Assembly (NCBI RefSeq): GCF_000022205.1
Contig: NC_012029.1
Span: 1,922,001-1,986,000 of the forward strand
Length of the DNA stretch: 64,000 nt
Reading direction: 5' to 3'
Origin: Halorubrum lacusprofundi ATCC 49239
GTDB lineage: Archaea > Halobacteriota > Halobacteria > Halobacteriales > Haloferacaceae
The notes under the pieces: model-generated
Seen by the model: only the letters and a program-made list of their open reading frames with translations
Told to the model about the DNA's origin: nothing
The model's database searches: none
Shown: positions 42,531-49,629 of the stretch, piece by piece
Layout of the letters: each line of letters opens with the position of its first letter
Numbering within the stretch: the first letter of the stretch is position 1
Position numbers and translations under genes: made by a program

Positions 42531-43274
42531 GTGACCGCCTACGCCGAGATCGTCGTCGTCGCGTTCGTCGCCCAGCTCGCGGTGCTGCCGGGCGAGAAGG
42601 TGCAGTTCATGATCGCCGCGCTGTCGACGCGGTACGACCCGAAAGTCGTCGTCGCCGCCGCGGGCTCGGCGTTCGCCGGCTGGACGGCGATCGAGATCGC
42701 CTTCGGCCAAGCCCTGCAGTCGGCGCTTCCCGGCGTCGTGCTCGACGCCGTGACCGCGGTGCTGTTCTTCGTCTTCGCGTACCTGCTGTACCGGTCGATG
42801 CCGAACCGGGAGTCGGGACAGATCGCCTCGGACGGTGACGGCGACCCGGAGGCGGTCGATTCGGACCCGGAGCCCAGCGACGCGACCCTCGCCGCGCTGG
42901 AGTCGGTGACGCTTCCCGGACCGCTCGACCGCTACGCCGGATCGTTCGGCGGCTTCCTGCCGATATTCGTGCTCACCGCCACCGGCGAGTTCGGCGACAA
43001 GACCCAGCTGGTGACGATCGGACTGGCCGTCCAGTACGGCGCGACCTCCGCCATCTGGCTGGGCGAGATGCTGGCGATCATCCCGATCAGCCTCGCGAAC
43101 GCGTACTTCTTCCACACCTTCGCCCACCGGTTCGACATGCGGCGGGCGCACCTCGGGTCCGCGGTGCTGTTCGCCTTCTTCGGTGCCGACACCGTGCTCT
43201 CCATCGCCGCCGGATTCTCCGTCTGGGAGACGTTCATGGAGACCGTGAGCGCGGCGGCGTCTGGGCTGTTCTAG
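42531..43274 (+). CDS. UPF0016/GDT1 family membrane protein
   Basis: A 247-residue, six-to-seven-helix protein of the UPF0016 (TMEM165/Gdt1) family of Mn2+/Ca2+ transporters. These are two-repeat proteins with an E-x-G-D-(K/R)-(T/S) motif in each half. The second motif is canonical (TATGEFGDKTQLVTIGLAVQYG, about residues 148-170). The first is degenerate (LAVLPGEKVQFMIAAL near residue 16), lacking the Glu and Asp. An acidic linker (about 88-122) joins the halves. The start is a GTG at 42531 with an SD-like GGAGGAA 6-8 bp upstream, so this gene has a leader. Whether it transports Mn2+ is untested. Confidence 0.82.
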   Translation: MTAYAEIVVVAFVAQLAVLPGEKVQFMIAALSTRYDPKVVVAAAGSAFAGWTAIEIAFGQALQSALPGVVLDAVTAVLFFVFAYLLYRSMPNRESGQIASDGDGDPEAVDSDPEPSDATLAALESVTLPGPLDRYAGSFGGFLPIFVLTATGEFGDKTQLVTIGLAVQYGATSAIWLGEMLAIIPISLANAYFFHTFAHRFDMRRAHLGSAVLFAFFGADTVLSIAAGFSVWETFMETVSAAASGLF

Positions 43275-43290
43275 GACTTCCCGGGTTCCA

Positions 43291-43995
43291 TTAAAACTCG
43301 TCCAACCCGGACTGCTCGGCGGCCGCCAACACGTCGTCGCAGGTCGCCCACGAGCGCCGCGCGCAGCCGGGCACGTTCCCGTGGTCGTTGACGTACGCCC
43401 GGAGGAAGTTTCGCGTCGCCGGATCGCTCGGATAGCCGCTTCCGAGCCCGTCGTACGCGGGGTAATCGGCGTCGATATCCGCCATCCGCTCGTCGCGAGC
43501 CACCTTCGCGACGACGCTCGCGGCGCCGACCATCGGGTCGTCTTCGTCGGCGCCGTGGGCGGCCGACACGTCGACTTCAGGATGTTCGGTATCGGTGGTA
43601 TCGGAGTCTGGATCGGCCACGGACTCGCCGAGCCGACGGGCGAATCGCGCCTCGCTGGTGTCGCCGGCGTCGGCGACGACACGGATCGGCTCGTCGAGGT
43701 CGACGGCGACAACCCCATGCAGCGCGGCCCGAACCGCCCGTGCTTGTCCGCGCACCGTGAGCGTGTTCATGTCGGTGTCTGGACGGTCGATCTCGGCGGG
43801 TTCGACGAACGCGACGCCGACAGCGACGGCGTCGGTTGCGCGGATCTCGGCATCGATCGACTCGCGGCGCGAGGGGGCGATTCGCTTCGAGTCGTCCACA
43901 TCGGCCGGGAGAGCTACCGGGTCGGCGAGCACCGCCGCGGCGACCATTGGTCCGAGTACGGGGCCCTTGCCGGCCTCGTCGACGCCGAGGTACAC
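43291..43995 (-). CDS. rnhB: Ribonuclease HII
   Basis: A 234-residue RNase HII, which removes ribonucleotides and RNA-DNA hybrid primers. The start MYLGVDEAGKGPVLGPMVAAAVLA has the catalytic Asp-Glu (DEAGKGP). VDDSKRIAPSRRE near residue 35, VVADAGDT near 107 and VGAASVVAKVARDERMADID near 160 hold the other catalytic positions, and GSGYPSDPATRNFL near 186 is the C-terminal signature. An acidic loop (SDTTDTEHPEVDVSAAHGADEDDP, about 128-151) is a haloarchaeal insertion. The GTG start at 43995 agrees with the family and with a TATA-like CTATTTAC (minus strand) about 27 bp upstream. The S8e gene lies upstream on the same strand. Confidence 0.93.
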   Translation of the reverse strand: MYLGVDEAGKGPVLGPMVAAAVLADPVALPADVDDSKRIAPSRRESIDAEIRATDAVAVGVAFVEPAEIDRPDTDMNTLTVRGQARAVRAALHGVVAVDLDEPIRVVADAGDTSEARFARRLGESVADPDSDTTDTEHPEVDVSAAHGADEDDPMVGAASVVAKVARDERMADIDADYPAYDGLGSGYPSDPATRNFLRAYVNDHGNVPGCARRSWATCDDVLAAAEQSGLDEF

Positions 43996-44064
43996 GCGTC
44001 GCTCCTCGTCTCGAACGGGTAAATAGGTTCAGAAAGCGGTCGGCCGCGTGTCGAACGGGACCGT

Positions 44065-44436
44065 TCAGTCGATGAGGACCGCGTTGACCTGTCCGGTCTG
44101 GCCGGGTCGAGAGGAGACGCGAGCGCGGCCCGCGGACGTCTCGATAATGGCGCCCTTGGTGATGATGTTTCGGCGGGCGTAGTTGACGTTCGAGGGGTTG
44201 TCGACGACGTTCTCGATCTCGGCTTCGCTGACGGCGTCGCCGTCGGCGACCTGCGCGACGTTCGTCGAGAGCGCGCGGACCTTCTTCTCGTTGCCGCGAG
44301 AGTCGATGTACTGGACTCGCGTCTCACCGACGGTCGTCTCGGCCGGCTCGCGGCCGAGCTGGTGGCGCTTCTTGTTCGAGGCGTGCTTGAGTCGGCCGCC
44401 GGTCCGCTTGCGCGTGGAGCGTCCCTGGTCTTTCAT
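44065..44436 (-). CDS. rps8e: 30S ribosomal protein S8e
   Basis: A 123-residue archaeal/eukaryotic-type S8e of the small subunit. MKDQGRSTRKRTGGRLKHASNKKRHQLGREPAETTVGETRVQYIDSRGNEKKVRAL at the N-terminus is diagnostic, with NVAQVADGDAVSEAEIENVVDNPSNVNYARRNIITKGAIIETSAGRARVSSRPGQTGQVNAVLID following. The start was set at the ATG at 44436. It is basic at the N-terminus, unlike most proteins in this window, as expected for an rRNA-binding protein. Confidence 0.96.
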   Translation of the reverse strand: MKDQGRSTRKRTGGRLKHASNKKRHQLGREPAETTVGETRVQYIDSRGNEKKVRALSTNVAQVADGDAVSEAEIENVVDNPSNVNYARRNIITKGAIIETSAGRARVSSRPGQTGQVNAVLID

Positions 44437-44549
44437 ACAGGTACGAACAGCCAGCGAATACTTGAAGCGTTCGACTCGTGCCGGCGTCGAGGCCGCCGAG
44501 ACCGGCGACAAGGCGGCCCGGACGCCCCGACGCGCCGCCACGCGATCGG

Positions 44550-46184
44550 TCAGGTGAATCGGCCTTCGAACGCCCGAATCCCCTCGTCGGTGCCGACGAC
44601 GACGAGCTCGTCGTCCGGCTCGATCCGCGTGTCGGGGCCGATTTCGGTCACGGTCTCGTCGTCTCGCTCGATCGCGATGACGGTACAGCCGGTCGCCTCG
44701 CGGACGTTCGCCCGGCCGATCGTCCGTCCGGTAAGCCGCGGTACGCGGCTTCTGACGACCTCAATCTGCTGGTTGAGCGAGAGCACGTCGCGACCCTCGA
44801 TGACGGTCGAGGCGGACATCCGTCCGGTGACGGTCGCAAGGGAGAGCACGTAGTCGGCGCCTGCCCGGTGCATCTTCCGGACGCTCGCGGCTTCCTCGAC
44901 GCGGGCGAGCACCTGCGTGTTCGGCGCCAGATCGCGAACCACGAGTGTCGTAAACTCCGTCGTGGTGTCGTCCGGTAGCGCGAGTACGACCGTCTGTGCC
45001 GCCTCGACGCCGGCGGCGCGCAGCGTCTCCGGATCGGTCGCGTCGCCGACTACGTCGACGCCCTCGGCGTCCTCTCGGTCGACGACCGTGACGGGCAGGT
45101 CGGCGTCTGCGACCGCCTCGGCAACGGTTCGGCCGACCTGTCCGTACCCGATGACCACGGTCTCGCCCGCGCCGAACCGTCGCGTGGCGGAGTTCGTCAG
45201 CTCGACGAGCCGCTCCAGCTGATCCGACCGACCGGAGACGAGCAGGACTGTCCCGGCCGACAGCGTCGCGTTCGGCGGCGGCGCCGCGTCAAACTCGCCG
45301 TTAAACCACGCGCCGATCACGTTGACGCCGGCGCGTTCGCCGATCCTGCTCTCGGCCAGCGTCGAGCCGGCGAGCGAGCTCCCGTGCGGGACCGACACCT
45401 CCGCGAGTTGGAGGGAGTCGCCGATCGCGACCGCCTCGCCGAGGTCTGTCTGCAGCGCGGTCGTCACCTTCGCGGCGAGGCTCTCGCCGAGTAGCGACCG
45501 CGGCGAGAGGACCTCGTCAGCGCCGGCGAGCCGGTGGTACCGCTCGCGTTCCGGGTCCTCGACGACGCTGATAACGCGCACCTCCGGCGACAGCTCTTTG
45601 GCGGCGAGCACGATACTCGCGTCGACCTGGTCGGAGACATCCGTCACCAGCGCCCGCGCGTCGGGCAGGTTCGCGGCCGCCAACCCCTCCGTCGACTCCG
45701 GATCCGCGCGGATCACTGTCCGGCCCGCCTCGTAGAGACGCACCGCCCGGTCGGCGTCCGGTTCGACGATCGCGTAGGGGATCTCGTGGGAGTCGAACTC
45801 CTCGATGAGCGCCGCCGACCGCGAGGTGTCCGAACAGACGACGACGTGGCCGGACAGGTCCTCATCCAGCGACCGGGGGACGGTCGTCGAGAAGGCTTCC
45901 TCTAGGAGGGGCGTCACCACGACCGGCAGCGCGCCGATCAGAAGCACCATGCCGACGAGGTCCATCACCGCGATGAACGCGTTTAGCTGCTGGCTCTCCC
46001 ACGGCGAATCTCCGCCGAATCCGGTGGTCGTGAACATCTCGATCGAGAAGCGCAGCGCCTCGATCATCGTGCGCGGATCCCCCTCGTACACCCGCATCCC
46101 GTAGCGATAGACGACCGCGGTGAAAATCAGCACGAAGAGGACGAAGGCGGAGTACCCCCCGACCCGCCGCTTCCACGAGTCCAT
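44550..46184 (-). CDS. Two-helix potassium channel with duplicated RCK domains
   Basis: A 544-residue K+ channel-type protein. Helix 1 (AFVLFVLIFTAVVYRYGM) and a pore segment SIEMFTTTGFGGDSPWES with a TTGFG selectivity-filter-like sequence precede helix 2 (FIAVMDLVGMVLLIGALPVVVTPLLEE). Two RCK (TrkA-N/TrkA-C) pairs follow, HVVVCSDTSRSAALIEEFD near 115 and VVIGYGQVGRTVAEAVADADLPVTVVDRED near 345 (G-x-G-x2-G of the NAD-binding fold), so it gates on nucleotide or ion binding. The first RCK loop (VVVCSDTSRSA) lacks the glycines. I chose the ATG at 46184 over the GTG at 46208 because a TTTTTG box lies 34 bp before it. It is divergent from an HTH gene. Confidence 0.88.
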   Translation of the reverse strand: MDSWKRRVGGYSAFVLFVLIFTAVVYRYGMRVYEGDPRTMIEALRFSIEMFTTTGFGGDSPWESQQLNAFIAVMDLVGMVLLIGALPVVVTPLLEEAFSTTVPRSLDEDLSGHVVVCSDTSRSAALIEEFDSHEIPYAIVEPDADRAVRLYEAGRTVIRADPESTEGLAAANLPDARALVTDVSDQVDASIVLAAKELSPEVRVISVVEDPERERYHRLAGADEVLSPRSLLGESLAAKVTTALQTDLGEAVAIGDSLQLAEVSVPHGSSLAGSTLAESRIGERAGVNVIGAWFNGEFDAAPPPNATLSAGTVLLVSGRSDQLERLVELTNSATRRFGAGETVVIGYGQVGRTVAEAVADADLPVTVVDREDAEGVDVVGDATDPETLRAAGVEAAQTVVLALPDDTTTEFTTLVVRDLAPNTQVLARVEEAASVRKMHRAGADYVLSLATVTGRMSASTVIEGRDVLSLNQQIEVVRSRVPRLTGRTIGRANVREATGCTVIAIERDDETVTEIGPDTRIEPDDELVVVGTDEGIRAFEGRFT

Positions 46185-46284
46185 TTCCTCCGGATACGAC
46201 ACCCGCACACAAAAACCGGGCGCGTTTCGCGGTGTCGCAAGCGGAAGTTTGATGCTTTAAGGTCCGCCGGTCGAACGATGACGT

Positions 46285-46680
46285 ATGGCGCGGGACCTGT
46301 CGCGCGAGGAAGATCCACCGTCGGTCGACGACGTGCTGGACGCCCTGGCAGACGCCGATGCACGGCGGATCGTGTCTGCGCTCTCCGAGCCGAAGACGGC
46401 CAGCGACATCTCGGAGGAGTGTGACATCCCCCTGTCGACGACGTACCGGAAGCTGGAACTGCTCACCGAGGCCTCCCTGCTGTCGGAGTCGACGGACATT
46501 CGCCGCGACGGGCAACACACGACCCGTTACTCGATCTCGTTTGAGACGGTTACCGTCTCGCTCGACGAGGAGAACGACGAGGAGAACGACCGCGAGTTTG
46601 AGATCGAGTTCACGCGCCCGGATCGCACCCGGGACGAACGGCTGGCCGACCTGTGGTCGGAACTTCGGGAAGAAACATGA
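46285..46680 (+). CDS. Winged-helix transcriptional regulator (ArsR-like)
   Basis: A 131-residue regulator. LDALADADARRIVSALSEPKTASDISEECDIPLSTTYRKLELLTEASLLSESTDIRRDGQHTTRYSISFETVTVSLDEE contains the winged helix-turn-helix (SDISEECDIPLSTTYRKLELL recognition region, about residues 38-60) and wing. Such haloarchaeal ArsR-like repressors with a GQHTTRY signature are often paired with a small membrane protein, exactly as here: its TGA overlaps the ATG of the next gene by four bases. CTTTAAGG about 27 bp before the ATG supports a leaderless start. Target unknown, possibly the divergent K+ channel gene. Confidence 0.82.
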   Translation: MARDLSREEDPPSVDDVLDALADADARRIVSALSEPKTASDISEECDIPLSTTYRKLELLTEASLLSESTDIRRDGQHTTRYSISFETVTVSLDEENDEENDREFEIEFTRPDRTRDERLADLWSELREET

Positions 46681-46955
46681 CTACCCACATCAATCTGCTC
46701 ATCATCGTCGCAAAGACCGCCATCCTGGTGCTCGGTGGCAGCATCACCTACTACGCGCTCCGGGCGTACGGTCGGACCGGCGACCCCTCGCTGCGCGCGC
46801 TCGGTATCGGCTTCGGCGTCGTCACTATCGGGGCGCTGATCGGCGGCGTCTCCCACCAGATTATCGGATCGAGTCTGGCCGTCGGGATCGCGATCGACAG
46901 CCTGCTGACGGCGGTCGGGTTCGGCGTCATCGTCTACTCGCTGACGGTCGAGTGA
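46677..46955 (+). CDS. Small membrane protein, DUF7521-like
   Basis: A 92-residue protein with three predicted helices (NLLIIVAKTAILVLGGSITYYALRA; ALGIGFGVVTIGALIGGVSHQII; VGIAIDSLLTAVGFGVIVYSLTVE). The TKTA-like NLLIIVAKTAILVLGG start and the GGVSHQIIG loop fit the haloarchaeal DUF7521 group that accompanies HTH regulators. It overlaps the upstream regulator gene by ATGA and is surely cotranscribed. It may sense membrane state for that regulator; this is an inference from pairing only. Confidence 0.68.
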   Translation: MTTHINLLIIVAKTAILVLGGSITYYALRAYGRTGDPSLRALGIGFGVVTIGALIGGVSHQIIGSSLAVGIAIDSLLTAVGFGVIVYSLTVE

Positions 46956-47061
46956 GGTGGGCGAGGCGACCGCGTTCCCGTCGCGCTTCCGATCCGCTAT
47001 CGACGTTCGACGAAACCCGATTTCGGTAGTCTTTTGCGGCGCTCTGCCTTCGGATCGCGTC

Positions 47062-47763
47062 ATGAGCGACGCACGCGAGGAGCTCTCCCGCCGGATCGCC
47101 GGCGAGATAACGCTCAGCGACGACCCCGGAGCGACTCTCCGAAAGTGGCGGACTGACTTCGACGTCTCCCAGACGGAGCTGGCCGACCAGCTCGATGTCT
47201 CCTCGTCGGTCGTCTCGGACTACGAGAGCGGACGCCGCGAGAGCCCGGGTATCGGCGTCGTCCGGCGGACGGTCGATGGGCTCTTGGACATCGACGAGCG
47301 ACGCGGCGGCGGGCGGCTCCGACAGTACGCGCGCGTCCTCTCTGCCGGGTTCGAGAGCGACATCGTCCACGACCTCCGCGAGTACTCGACGGCAGTCCCC
47401 CTCGAAGAGTTCTACGAGGCGATGGGCGCGACGGAGATCGTGCGCGGCGAGCAGGACCACGTCAACGGCCACACCGTCATCAACTCGATCGAGGCGATCA
47501 CCCGTCTCTCGAGCGAGGAGTTCTACCGGTTGTACGGCCAGTCGACGAATCGCGCGCTCGTGTTCACCAACGTCACCCGCGGCGAGTCGCCGCTGGTCGC
47601 GCTGCGGGTCGTGAGTCCGACGCCGAACGCGGTCGTGCTCCACGGGATCGAGGACGGCGACCTGTGGGACCACGCCGCCGACCTCGCCCGTGTCGACGGG
47701 TTCTCGCTGGCGATCTCGACCCGCGATCTCGACGACTGTCTGGCCGACCTGCAGGCGCTGTGA
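47062..47763 (+). CDS. XRE-family HTH regulator with C-terminal effector domain
   Basis: A 233-residue regulator. The N-terminal XRE/Cro helix-turn-helix is GATLRKWRTDFDVSQTELADQLDVSSSVVSDYESGRRESPGIGVVRRTVDGLLDIDERRGG (about residues 23-83). It joins a longer archaeal-specific domain (FYEAMGATEIV...INSIEAITRLSSEEFYRLYGQSTNRALVFTNVTRGESPLVALRVVSPTPNAVVLHGIEDGD) resembling the C-terminal part of archaeal regulators of unknown ligand (COG1709-like). TCTTTTGC about 28 bp upstream of the ATG supports the start. No clear operon partner; the next gene is a DUF1684 protein 105 bases on. Confidence 0.8.
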   Translation: MSDAREELSRRIAGEITLSDDPGATLRKWRTDFDVSQTELADQLDVSSSVVSDYESGRRESPGIGVVRRTVDGLLDIDERRGGGRLRQYARVLSAGFESDIVHDLREYSTAVPLEEFYEAMGATEIVRGEQDHVNGHTVINSIEAITRLSSEEFYRLYGQSTNRALVFTNVTRGESPLVALRVVSPTPNAVVLHGIEDGDLWDHAADLARVDGFSLAISTRDLDDCLADLQAL

Positions 47764-47868
47764 GGCGGTCGCCGCGGCTTTGAGGCAGTCGTCGCGGGCG
47801 AGTCGCCTTCGCCGGGCGATCGCACCCGGACCGCGACCCTGAAACCCCCGGCGACCCTCGCTGCGGAC

Positions 47869-48414
47869 ATGAGCGACGACTACGCCGAGCGGCTCCGCGC
47901 GAACCGCCGCGAGAAGGACGAGTTCTTCGCCGAGCACCCGCAGTCGCCGATCCCACCCGAACACCGCGAGGGGTTCGCCGGGCTCGATTACTTCGAGCCA
48001 AACCCCGACTATCGGGTCGAAGCGACGGTCACCGTTCACGACGACCCCGAACCCGTCGAGATGGAGACCACCGCGAGCAACCCGGTGCGGTACCTCCGGA
48101 TCGTCACCTTCGCGTTCGAAGTTGGTGGCGACGAGCACACCCTCGCGGGCTACCGACAGGAGGGCGACGACGGCGCCATTTTCGTCCCCTTCCGCGACAA
48201 GACAACCGGTCAGCAGACGTACCACAACGGGCGGTACATGGAGTTGGAGCCGGACGGCGAACTCGCCGACGGCGACGCGGTGACGATCGACTTTAACCTC
48301 GCGTACTGCCCCTTCTGCGCGTACAGCGAGACGTTCTCCTGCCCGCTCCCGCCCGAAGAGAACTGGCTTGAGATCGTCGTCCCCGCGGGCGAGAAGACGC
48401 CCGACATCGAGTAA
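47869..48414 (+). CDS. DUF1684 domain protein (second paralogue)
   Basis: A 181-residue DUF1684 protein, clearly related to the one at 26657-27235. YAERLRANRREKDEFFAEHPQSPIPPEHREGFAGLDYFEPNPDYR at the N-terminus and IFVPFRDKTTGQQTYHNGRYMELEPDG follow the same order. The Cys motif is DFNLAYCPFCAYSETFSCPLPPEENWLEIVVPAGEKT (about 143-178). The KDEFF-AEHPQSPIPPEHR element is closer to the bacterial form of DUF1684 than the first copy, in which it reads KHEHFRDSARSPLPASMR, so the two copies are diverged rather than recent duplicates. Confidence 0.88.
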   Translation: MSDDYAERLRANRREKDEFFAEHPQSPIPPEHREGFAGLDYFEPNPDYRVEATVTVHDDPEPVEMETTASNPVRYLRIVTFAFEVGGDEHTLAGYRQEGDDGAIFVPFRDKTTGQQTYHNGRYMELEPDGELADGDAVTIDFNLAYCPFCAYSETFSCPLPPEENWLEIVVPAGEKTPDIE

Positions 48415-48494
48415 CTGGTGGCCAGTGAGTGGCCGGCGACGGCGCCCAGACAATCACGGCCCCGCACGACACCGAATCGGTCGATCGACCGACC

Positions 48495-49532
48495 TCACTC
48501 CGCTGCGTTCGGCTGTCCGACGGGCTCCGGGGCGTCACCGGCTTCGATCGCTCGCCGAGTCGATTCATCGATCTCGACGAGGTGACACAGCGGATTCCCG
48601 GGGTAAACGACCGGGTTCTCTAGGAGGCCGATCAGCAGGCCGGTGAAGGGTGCTTCGACCACGACCTCGTCTTTCTTGAACGGGTTGGTGATCGTCGCGA
48701 TCCGCTGGCCCTCGTGAACGAGTGAGCCGCTCTCGAAGTGGGTGTCGACGATCCCGCCGGAGTCTGCCCGGAGCCACGTCTTCTCGCCCGTACCGGCGAC
48801 GATCGTCCGCCAGCCGGGCCAACGCACCGTATCGGTATCTAAGAGGCTGTACTCGGCGAAGACGGAGCGTACCCCCGCGAGCGCGTCGTCGATAAGCGGG
48901 CGCTGGAACCGGTGCGCCTCGCCCATCTCGATCGTGATCGTGGGAATCCCGTCGGCGGTCGCCTCGCCGCGGAGGGTGCCGCTCGGTCCGTCGCTGTCGA
49001 TGACCACCTTCGAGCCGAAGGCCAACGCGAGGCGGTGAACGCCGTCGTCGGTCATGTCGCCGCGGACGTGGAGCATGTTCGTTCGACCGCGGGTGGAAGT
49101 GTGGAAGTCGAGCCCGAAATCACAGGGCGCGATGAAGTTCGAGTAGATCTGATTCGCCATCCGCTTCGAGCTGGTCGAGCCGGCCTTCCCGGGGAACGAC
49201 CGATTCAGGTCGCGGTCGTAGACGGGGAGGTAGCGCTGTTGGGCGAGGAACCCCGGAACGTTGAGCACTGGGAGACAGACGAGGGTGCCAGCGAGCTTCG
49301 AGAGGTCCCACTCGTGGGCGACCTCGCGGACGACCTCGATACCGTTGAGCTCGTCGCCGTGGGCGGCCGCCATGAGGAACGCTGTCGGCCCGTCGCGCTC
49401 GCCGTTGACGATCGTCACGGGGATCCGAACCGGGTCGCCGAGGTACGTCTCGCTGATGCCGTAGCGGATGTTCTGCGTCTCGCCCGGCGGTACCGCGCCG
49501 CCGTTGTACGTGAACACCCGTTCGTCGCTCAT
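48495..49532 (-). CDS. Succinylglutamate desuccinylase/aspartoacylase family hydrolase
   Basis: A 345-residue zinc carboxypeptidase-like enzyme (M14-type fold) of the AstE/ASPA family. The zinc ligands are visible in AAAHGDELNGIEVVREV (H-x2-E, about residues 56-72) and in DFGLDFHTSTRGR near 142. Further family features are NVPGFLAQQRYLP, DRDLNRSFPGKAGSTSSKRMANQIY near 108-130, and ITIEMGEAHRF. A C-terminal beta-rich lid (about 260-330) has WLRADSGGIVDTHFESGSLVHEGQRIATITNPF, biotinyl-like. Members remove acyl groups from amino-acid side chains or N-termini. The gene is divergent from a RimK-family ligase gene with 97 bases between starts, and a strong shared TATATATAT lies in the gap. Confidence 0.88.
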   Translation of the reverse strand: MSDERVFTYNGGAVPPGETQNIRYGISETYLGDPVRIPVTIVNGERDGPTAFLMAAAHGDELNGIEVVREVAHEWDLSKLAGTLVCLPVLNVPGFLAQQRYLPVYDRDLNRSFPGKAGSTSSKRMANQIYSNFIAPCDFGLDFHTSTRGRTNMLHVRGDMTDDGVHRLALAFGSKVVIDSDGPSGTLRGEATADGIPTITIEMGEAHRFQRPLIDDALAGVRSVFAEYSLLDTDTVRWPGWRTIVAGTGEKTWLRADSGGIVDTHFESGSLVHEGQRIATITNPFKKDEVVVEAPFTGLLIGLLENPVVYPGNPLCHLVEIDESTRRAIEAGDAPEPVGQPNAAE

Positions 49533-49556
49533 GTCAGACTGGAGCACGGCGGAGAG

Positions 49557-49565
49557 TATATATAT
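49557..49565 (-). promoter_or_regulatory. Divergent promoter TATATATAT between hydrolase and RimK genes
   Basis: TATATATAT, centred about 29 bp from the hydrolase ATG at 49532, fits a leaderless minus-strand message. On the plus strand a separate TATA-like CTTTTAC at 49601-49607 sits about 25 bp before the RimK ATG at 49630. Confidence 0.6.
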
Positions 49566-49629
49566 GGCGACCCGGCGGCCGCCGGTGGTGATCGGTCGAC
49601 CTTTTACGGACGACTGCGCAGGGGGATCC

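Noticed and set aside
46927-48453. 508-codon minus-strand frame across two plus-strand genes
   Set aside because: Spans an HTH gene and a DUF1684 gene with clear motifs on the other strand.
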